From Beroe forskalii (taxonomy: Eukaryota; Ctenophora; Nuda; Beroida; Beroidae): a stretch of DNA of 64,000 nt. The stretch covers positions 122,001 through 186,000 of the forward strand of contig WFMF01000317.1 in the NCBI GenBank assembly GCA_011033025.1, given 5' to 3'. Shown in pieces: positions 56,749 through 64,000 of the stretch. The notes under the pieces were generated by a model that was given only the letters and a program-made list of their open reading frames with translations, did not search any database and was not told where the DNA came from. The stretch's first letter is position 1. The number at the start of each line of letters is the position of its first letter. The translations under genes and the position numbers were made by a program.

Positions 56749-57681
56749 ATGGCTCAGGTGGCATCCCCTAAAACAGAAAACTATGTCATCATCAAACTTC
56801 TGATACCTGTTTACTGCGCTGGTGCATGTATTGGCAAGGATGGGCTCGAGATTCAGCGTATAAAAAGTGAGTCTGGTGCCCGAGTGAAAGTTTCAAGGAA
56901 CAGGGATCTATTTCCCAGGACTGATGAACGTGTTGTCTTAGTGAGTGGTACCCCGGATCAAGTTTTAGAAGTCATCAAATTTATTCAAGAAAAAATTCAA
57001 AACGAAAATCCGCCTGACAATAGGAAAGTTAACCCAAAACGGAAAGACCAAGTTAAACTGATAGTAGCTCATTCAGCTGCTGGACGAATCATAGGTCGTA
57101 AGGGGGAAAAGGTGAACAAACTTAAACAGGATTTCAATGTGAAGGTGTACATAACAAACAAAGATGAAAATATACCTACATTAAATGAAAGGGTTGTCAC
57201 AATTGAAGGTGGAGCTGAGGATGTTAGAGAAACTGCTAAGGACATTATCCATTCTATACAAGAAAACCCAGAGGCTAGATTGAGTCGGAGCCTTGAGTAC
57301 AGGAGGTTTTCAGAGAACCCATTCGGTCCTTACTTCTATAATGGCCCTCCACCACCCCCCTTCAGAGGGGGACCTAGCTCTTATGGATCACCAAGCCAGG
57401 GTGGGGGCTACGGAAGGGGTTACCAGGGTGGTTCTGGTGGATATGGACCCAACTTTGGTAGTAACTATGGCTACAACTTCAGTGATAATCGTTATTATAG
57501 TGGGTATGGTAGTGACTACTATCCAGGTGGAGGATATAATGGACGATCGTCAAGTGGAAACAGAAACGGCCAGCGTGGTAATAGGGATCGATATGACTAT
57601 GGGCGTCGTGATTCAAGTGAACATGATTCATCGAGGGGTTTGCAGTACCGATATAACAAGGACTCTAGGTCGTTAGAATAG
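56749..57681 (+). CDS. Nova/PCBP-like KH-domain RNA-binding protein 1
   Basis: 310 residues from ATG 56749, chosen because an acceptor (CTTATTTCAG) lies 20 bases upstream; an in-frame ATG at 56680 is probably intronic. Two type I KH domains: KH1 (~10-78; IKLLIPVYCAGACIGKDGLE) has GxxG loop GKDG, KH2 (~95-165; VKLIVAHSAAGRIIGRKGEK) has GRKG. The spacing and ERVV(L/T) strands match Nova and PCBP proteins, which bind YCAY- or C-rich RNA and regulate splicing. The tail is Gly/Tyr/Pro-rich (GGGYGRGYQGGSGGYG) and ends in an Arg/Asp/Ser-rich stretch. A third KH domain, usual in Nova, is absent. AATAAA at 58171-58176 may end the transcript. Related to the gene at 62398. Confidence 0.88.
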   Translation: MAQVASPKTENYVIIKLLIPVYCAGACIGKDGLEIQRIKSESGARVKVSRNRDLFPRTDERVVLVSGTPDQVLEVIKFIQEKIQNENPPDNRKVNPKRKDQVKLIVAHSAAGRIIGRKGEKVNKLKQDFNVKVYITNKDENIPTLNERVVTIEGGAEDVRETAKDIIHSIQENPEARLSRSLEYRRFSENPFGPYFYNGPPPPPFRGGPSSYGSPSQGGGYGRGYQGGSGGYGPNFGSNYGYNFSDNRYYSGYGSDYYPGGGYNGRSSSGNRNGQRGNRDRYDYGRRDSSEHDSSRGLQYRYNKDSRSLE

Positions 57682-60600
57682 AGATGCATCTCACACTAGA
57701 TGTACCTTGTTTTGCTTACAGGTTGTGTATCAGCCACTTTGCAGTTAGATATATTCTATCTCATGAACTGTACAAGATAGCAGTATTCTGGAGAGCTATC
57801 TAGTACAGAGTACCTGAATGTTTATATTCGTATGATGTAAGGATGAATTTTGATGTAATGATATATGATTCATAATTCTATTCCTTATCCCTCAAAGACT
57901 ATCTAACCCACCTTTGAGAATTAAAATATTTTACTGAATTGCTCTCATTTTGTAATTTTCCTAACATAACTCATTTCGTATATTGAATATATTAATGACA
58001 ATCGGAAGGATATTTTTATAAGTTTAGGTATGATAGGATAATAGAAATATGTGTATGCAGATATTATATTGTCATATTTTCAGTGGCAAAACCTAAGTTG
58101 TAAATACCTAAGTAAAAAAGTCCCTTTACTTGAGCTATTAGAAGTAGAAGTACTGGCTGAAAATCTTTGAAATAAAGATATTTTGCACTTAAACTTTTAG
58201 TAACTTGCTAAAATAACTTGTCGATTCCAATTGTGGTACATGTAAATTACGAGGTTTATTCATTTTTGCCCAAAATGCCTGACCCTGACCCGTAAAAATA
58301 AATAAAATCACGTTTGTAAGGTATACAGGTTTTGCCACTAGAACGCAGCTAATTTAGCGTTCAACTTGGGATATATTAAACTGCACTCTACCAGTAAGCT
58401 TTTTATGCAGGTACTGTGAGATTACCTTATATGATTGACTGTACTTTGAAAGTTAAATAGAATAAGAGGAATTCGCAGAGAGCCGTATTACCAAAACGTC
58501 TATCAAATATACTCAGCAGATATGAAAAGCTTTTTATTATATTATAGTATAGTTGATTCAATTGAGCATGGCACAATTTATTACGATAGTTATTCATCAA
58601 TTGCTATATATGAGAAATACTTAGTTCTCGCCTCTCAATAACAATACTTTATGATATTGAGCCGATGTTATTGTATAATATACAAGAAAGATGATTCAGA
58701 AAACTGTCCTCCTGAATTGCTCCTCCTGCTTTCAAAATTGATTACAAATTATCGTACCTCATTCCAATGAAGATTGCAATATACTACTACACAACTTTAT
58801 GCTGTTGTCCTTTGTCCTTATTTCACAGCAATTGATTGCACTTGATCATCAGCTGGATGTTCAGTGAACAACCGTTTACTTCTATAACATTCTCTCGAGC
58901 CAAAATTGCCACCTTAAATGGCATGAAAATACAATTGGCAACCAGATTTAAAAATTCCGTAATGTTGCGAGGTTATTTGTAAGAAGGTTCGGACAGTTTT
59001 ATGTTCATCTTTTGATATGTCTAACATACAGCCACTCAATAATCTTGTTGTAGGCCAAGAGCAGACCATGCTATTTTTAGACCCTTTATGTGTTCTATAT
59101 ATAATAATATCTACTATCTATATATAAGTTGATTTGTTTATGTTAAATTATGAGAGTTAAATGTAGAGTTACTTATATAATTGATGTTTGATTGCCTGAT
59201 GTATACTATGAGACTACAAAAGCTATGCTTTGAGCAATGATAATTTGACATTGTTCTGTCTTATAGTTTTTGGAGTTTCTGTTTAAATTTACATTCAATA
59301 TATTGTTCACGTCAGTAGGCAGGGGGTCCTCATTACGAAGGTGCGACTCAAGCTTTTAGTGAGGCAAATTTCGGTGGTCGAATCGGAAGATTTACGATTT
59401 CCTCTAAAAATTTCCTACATTCACGAAAGCTTGAGTTGACTACTAAATTAATTCATATTATGTATGCTATGGAATATTATACTATTTCGGACTTAGAGTT
59501 GTCAATTTAACACTTTTAACAATATAACAGGACATATTATATGTTATTTATACAATTTGCTTTTATACTACGCATATCCAACCATTATTGGGCATTATAA
59601 GCTAAATATATTGATAAAATCACGATAAATAGCAAACAAGAAACAATCCAAAGCCTATCATTTATGATGGATGTGCTAACTCCAGGTACTCTTTGACTTG
59701 ATTTGAGTCAAAAATGGTGCTCCTTAGTAGCCAAATCTTTATTGAATTTTTGAATCTCTCAAATCAGACATACATAGGATCCATCTAGTTTGCTATTCAT
59801 CCGTCCAACCCTGAAATGTAAAACTTTGCATCGGCTGTGTTAAAAGTTCGACTTTGTCTTATCTTAGGACTGACCTATTTAAGTTCGGTGCATCAAATTT
59901 TGCTGGTCTTGCCTTTTAAATCTATTTAAACCCATTGCGAGGTTTCATTGTTAAATTAGAAGCCTTGTTGAGGCTTTTGGTCTTATTCTCATATATTAGC
60001 AATACTATGGTGAGAATGATAAAGAAAATTGTGTTAGATATCAGCACTTTAGTTCTCTTCAACATTTCAGTGCAAGTTTGTGTTTCGAGCATTTTATTAA
60101 CCATGGTTAATAGATAAATGAGCTAGTAAACCAAACATAAGATCGAATGCTTTCAAGCATATCATTATATATCGTTACATTCCTGCTGAAAATTTGTCTT
60201 GAATAACAAATGAAATCCCTGAAAATTCATAACAGCAGGGTTTGATGTTGTAACCAATACAGTTATGATCATGCCTGATACAGTTACTGTCATTATATTT
60301 CGTGTTCATGTATTCCTTTTTCAAGCTCATTTCGATTTAAGTTCAGTTAGAAATGCTCGTTAAGACATGCTCACAGTATTTTGAAACCCAAGTTTAATTT
60401 ATTTAGTAGGAATGAAAGCTGAGGACCTGCAACAAAATGTTGAGGGATATTTTTGTATTTTTGTAATTTTATAATATGTTGTGATATTAACTAAAGTATT
60501 TTAAACTGGTACTAAAGTACATTGGTAAATCAAAGGTCGTGTTCAGAGTCTTCTGTTGCAAATCACAGTGTTTATTACATGTTGATAACATCATCTTTCA

Positions 60601-62397
60601 CCGATGCCTTCAGAAAGTCTTAGTTTTTATATGATACTCGATTGAGCTATGGCCACAGAGGTACTAAATATTATGACGTTATAAGGCCTGGATATTTTTT
60701 ACGAGAAAATGAAAATATTGATAATCACACTTGTGACAGGCTATAACACTCCAAATTTATCTCTTGTTTCTGGCTAATGGTTGAATACTGCTTGGATGTC
60801 ATATGTTACATCACACTTGATGGCATCCATTCAGAACATGTACAAATTTGCAGTATTCTGTGTGTCAGAATGTGAGGAATATTATTATGGGGCTAGTAGC
60901 CAATCTAGTGGTTTATGTGTTACTGTCTAGTGCATTCAGCCTGGCCTGTGAGAGCGTTACACTCCACCACATTAACAGCAGAAATTTAGTGAATCAAAAT
61001 GTGAAATTTCTACATCATGGTGAACCATGTACTTGATCATGATTTCAAATCATTATGATAAATTCAATTTTAATATTTCATTAGACTTCTGAACCAAGTA
61101 GCTGATGTACAGTGCCTTTCTATAAATTATATGAATCAAACTAGTATTTATAGAGGGGTTGTTTAACTCGTATCACAGAATATTTTAGAGAAAGGTCTTT
61201 ATTGGTCTCGACATCTAGAATTCACAGCTTTAGTTCATCAAAGTTTACTTGGATTGCTCTGCTTTTTGCTACTCAGTACTTATCCCATAAGAAATACCAA
61301 ATGTTAATATATTGTGCCCTCCAACTTTAAAAAGGTATCACATTTTGGTTTATTGAAATTCTGGTTGTTTTTCATATCTTAATAAGTATATAACTCTTTG
61401 CAATATGTAAAAATAGACCACAGAATTTTACATGAAAGAAATTTATGTGTTCTCTTACTCTCGAGAAGTTTTGAAGCCCGAGATATACGAGGTGGAATTG
61501 TTGGTTTGTGACTGTCACAAGTTATGCAATGGTACTCCTCGACAGCTCTATCATTATATATTGGAAATGATATATGGAACCCTTATTGGCAATGTTACAT
61601 GTTTTTGGTGTTTCTTTCACGACGAGTGTTGCTATGGTATACTAAATTAGCATATTATATTTGGCTTTTTATTACCTAAATGCTTATTTTCATCTTATCA
61701 TCGTGTTTTAATGATCTATGGTACATCATCTACCTAATCAAATTCTTGAACCTCGGGAGTGTTAAATTAGTCAGAATGTTCTACGTACTGAGAAGCTCAT
61801 TGCTCTAACATTCCAACTTGTTCAACTTAAATCCCATGATCAGCAATTGTAATTTGAACTTCCTTCATTTATCTGAGTTCATGAAATAATTGCTTGTCTC
61901 AAAAGTCTACTACTGAGATCATGCTAGAGCTCGATCACTGCTGTTCCAGATCAAACTTTTATAGTCCCTTGTCTCCTAGAACATAGACCCCCTGAATTCA
62001 TTAGAACCACCCTTTTCATGATCTTCTAACTAAAAGTACCCTTTTCATGATCTTCTATAAGGTAACTCCCACTGATCTATTGAGCTATAGCCCCAGATTT
62101 AAGAGCATTTGACTCCAAATACATTTCATTTGCTCCAACACTCGACATTGTCACTTGCTCTCTATCTTGAATGGCAAAGTGGTGCCTTGAAATTTTGCTA
62201 TTACTAAGGGAACAGCTAGTGTTATCCATGGCCAAAACTTGCATGATTCTCTGTAACTGATGCTCTGCTGTAATGTTCATAATCCTTGAGCAGTCAGACT
62301 CAGTATCATTTTGCTGTTCTCAATATGCTGCAATGGTCACTTGTGATCTCAATTTAACCAGCTTATATCCCTCCCGCAGCTCTAGAACACCCAGATT
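57682..62397. other. 4.7-kb AT-rich interval, no gene seen
   Basis: Contains a polyadenylation signal candidate at 58171-58176. Otherwise only short fortuitous ORFs (for example 61432-61650 and 59922-60117, on both strands). A 28-bp tandem duplication (ACCCTTTTCATGATCTTCTA...) lies at about 62010-62065. Part of the stretch is probably the 5' UTR intron of the next gene, which would end at CTCCCGCAG (62379). Confidence 0.5.
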
Positions 62398-63603
62398 ATG
62401 TCCAAACGTGGCCCTGATCGTGGGGATGATGGCTTCAGCAAACGACGCAGCCATGGCAAGCCCATGATCAAAATGCTGTGTCCTTTCTACTGTGCTGGTG
62501 CTATCATAGGTAAGGGTGGTGAGACCATCAAGGAGCTCATGAATAAAACTGAGTGTGATGTTAAGATCTCTAAGAATGATGAACGCTTTCCCACTACATC
62601 AGAGCGTGTAGTTTCTATCCAGGGAGACCATTCAGCTGTTGAGGAGTGTGTTCTTTTTGCTCAGGATAAAATCAGGAAAGACCAACCTCCACCTAATGCC
62701 AAGAGTGAGTCACATGTCATCAATGCCAAGAGAAAAGAATCCTGTAAGTTGGTTGTTTCAAATACATCTGCTGGGAGAATCATTGGAAAAGGTGGCCAAC
62801 GAATCAAGGACATGAAGAGTGACTTCAATGTAAAGATTGACATCACCAGGACAGACGAACTTCCTCGAGGGTTCGATGAGAGAGTTGTATCAATTGAAGG
62901 AGAAGAAGAAAATGTTGACAACTGTGTCAAAGAAATTGTAAAGCTTGTCTGTGAGGATGAGTCAGCATCTATGGAGTGGCACCTGTTCTATAACGACTGG
63001 TCTGAAAGACGAGATGACAGAGATGGTGGCTTCAGCAGTGGCAATGATAGATTCGGAGCCAGCAGCAATGCTGGTCGAAGAGATACCTTCTCCAGAGACT
63101 CGGTATATGATGACCGTGATAGACGCTATGATGACCGCCCTGGTGGTCGGTACGATGACAGGAGAGGAGGATATGAGAGAGACAGCTATGGTGGTGGTGG
63201 TGGTGGTGGTTACAATGATCGTGACAGGGATGCAGGCAGAGGCTACCGGGATGAACCTAGAGGTGCAGATCGTGGTTATGGGGGAGCAGACCGTGCCTAT
63301 GGAGGCAGTGATAGGGGAGATACCTATAGAGGTCGGGATGGAGCTAGAGATACCGTGGGATACCGAGATGATAGGGACATGGGATACCGAGATGGAGGCA
63401 GAGGAGACAGCTACAGAGATGGTGGCATGGACAGGCGAGATGATTACAGTGGTGGCAGAGAGAGCTTTGGTCGTGCAGCCAGGGATGATTATCCCCCAAG
63501 AGACAATAGAGACCGTGGTAGCATGGGAGGTGGAGGTGGATATAGTGGGGGAGACAGGAGATCATACAGGGATGAGCCTCGGAGTGGTCCTGGACGCTAC
63601 TAA
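62398..63603 (+). CDS. Nova/PCBP-like KH-domain RNA-binding protein 2 with Arg/Gly/Asp-rich tail
   Basis: 401 residues in one coding exon; an acceptor (CTCCCGCAG) lies 19 bases before the ATG. KH1 (~22-90; IKMLCPFYCAGAIIGKGGET) has loop GKGG and KH2 (~107-180; CKLVVSNTSAGRIIGKGGQR) also GKGG. The second half is low complexity, with RDDRD, YDDR, GGYGG and YRD repeats, resembling RGG/RD-type RNA-binding tails. It shares KH sequence and the single-exon layout with the gene at 56749, so the two are paralogs with divergent tails. KH1 here keeps the canonical GKGG, whereas the neighbour has GKDG. The likely role is RNA binding in splicing or mRNA stability; targets cannot be read from the sequence. 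Confidence 0.88.
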   Translation: MSKRGPDRGDDGFSKRRSHGKPMIKMLCPFYCAGAIIGKGGETIKELMNKTECDVKISKNDERFPTTSERVVSIQGDHSAVEECVLFAQDKIRKDQPPPNAKSESHVINAKRKESCKLVVSNTSAGRIIGKGGQRIKDMKSDFNVKIDITRTDELPRGFDERVVSIEGEEENVDNCVKEIVKLVCEDESASMEWHLFYNDWSERRDDRDGGFSSGNDRFGASSNAGRRDTFSRDSVYDDRDRRYDDRPGGRYDDRRGGYERDSYGGGGGGGYNDRDRDAGRGYRDEPRGADRGYGGADRAYGGSDRGDTYRGRDGARDTVGYRDDRDMGYRDGGRGDSYRDGGMDRRDDYSGGRESFGRAARDDYPPRDNRDRGSMGGGGGYSGGDRRSYRDEPRSGPGRY

Positions 63604-64000
63604 GATCTCAGTTAGCTCTGCTACTTAGATCACCTTGGATCAACTGTGATACAACAACTATGCAAATGTTTTATTTGATTTAATTAGTTCTTGATTGGGC
63701 AGTTCCATCGAGCTGTCATTTTCTTCTCAAGAGATGTGAGTTGTGCCTGGCATCTTTTGCATTGGACACTATGTAGCATTATATTTCCATTATTCATCCA
63801 GCTTGTTGCATTCTGCAAAATATAGCTTCACGAGCTGTGTCCAGAATTCATTTTTATTACAATTGTATTACTAACTCATTGTTTCATTGCTAACACCACT
63901 CAATCTTATCCAATCAGCGATCCTCAAATTGAAATCTTGGATTAAGATGAAACAACTACAAAGGGTTCATTTTCTGCACCATTAAGCCCATAATCGATTA
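63604..64000. other. 3' UTR and flank, no gene seen
   Basis: AT-rich sequence after the second KH gene; no AATAAA found before the window ends. Confidence 0.5.

Noticed and set aside
61432..61650. 72-codon ORF in the interval before the second KH gene
   Set aside because: No domain, no neighbouring exon in phase, AT-rich context; consistent with chance.

Overview
The window is nuclear DNA from a non-vertebrate animal. Genes are split by GT-AG introns and encode metazoan-type proteins: EFTUD2, mRNA capping enzyme, an AF10-type PHD protein, hnRNP A/B and Nova-like KH proteins. Introns and spacers are full of foldback elements, MITEs and minisatellites. I cannot name the species. Two 100-N gaps (10518-10617, 28722-28821) and a stretch of degenerate homopolymer sequence (about 27040-28721) show a draft assembly.

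Layout. 1-2389: repeat-rich, no gene. 2390-5035 (minus): decayed Penelope-like retroelement with its GIY-YIG domain ahead of the reverse transcriptase. 4968-10380 and 13532-17360: two diverged copies of one segment, each holding the same three small exons. The exons are intact in the downstream copy; one is frame-broken in the upstream copy. 10381-13531: unrecognised Pro/Thr-rich ORFs around a gap. 14991-24038 (plus): a seven-exon gene for a disordered, probably nuclear protein I do not recognise. 25759-26529: two candidate exons. 28833-29356: last exon of an mRNA capping enzyme. 30224-31051: intronless SET-domain gene. 31484-43166: EFTUD2 (U5 snRNP GTPase, yeast Snu114), nearly complete, with an intronless sushi-domain membrane protein on the opposite strand inside one intron. 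43167-47848: no gene, CpG-rich then abruptly CpG-poor. 47849-63603: five plus-strand genes, namely two tandem hnRNP A/B paralogs, an AF10/AF17-like gene and two Nova-like KH genes.

Function. Most identified genes act on mRNA production: capping (RNGTT), splicing (EFTUD2, hnRNP and KH proteins) and chromatin (AF10-like, SET protein). I see no evidence of an operon; the grouping may be chance plus tandem duplication.

Most unusual signals: (1) EFTUD2 carries two minisatellites with 47-bp units, each built from one of its own exon-intron junctions, one repeating a 5' splice site and one a 3' splice site, about 11 copies each; a third acceptor is tandemly repeated; (2) nested inverted repeats sharing a CTCGGC/GCCTCG core at 38.3-39.3 kb; (3) a repeated hairpin with a compensatory base-pair change at 44 kb; (4) both hnRNP paralogs share an intron whose frame-preserving 3' end lacks the usual AG; (5) a MITE present in one copy of the segmental duplication with an empty site in the other.
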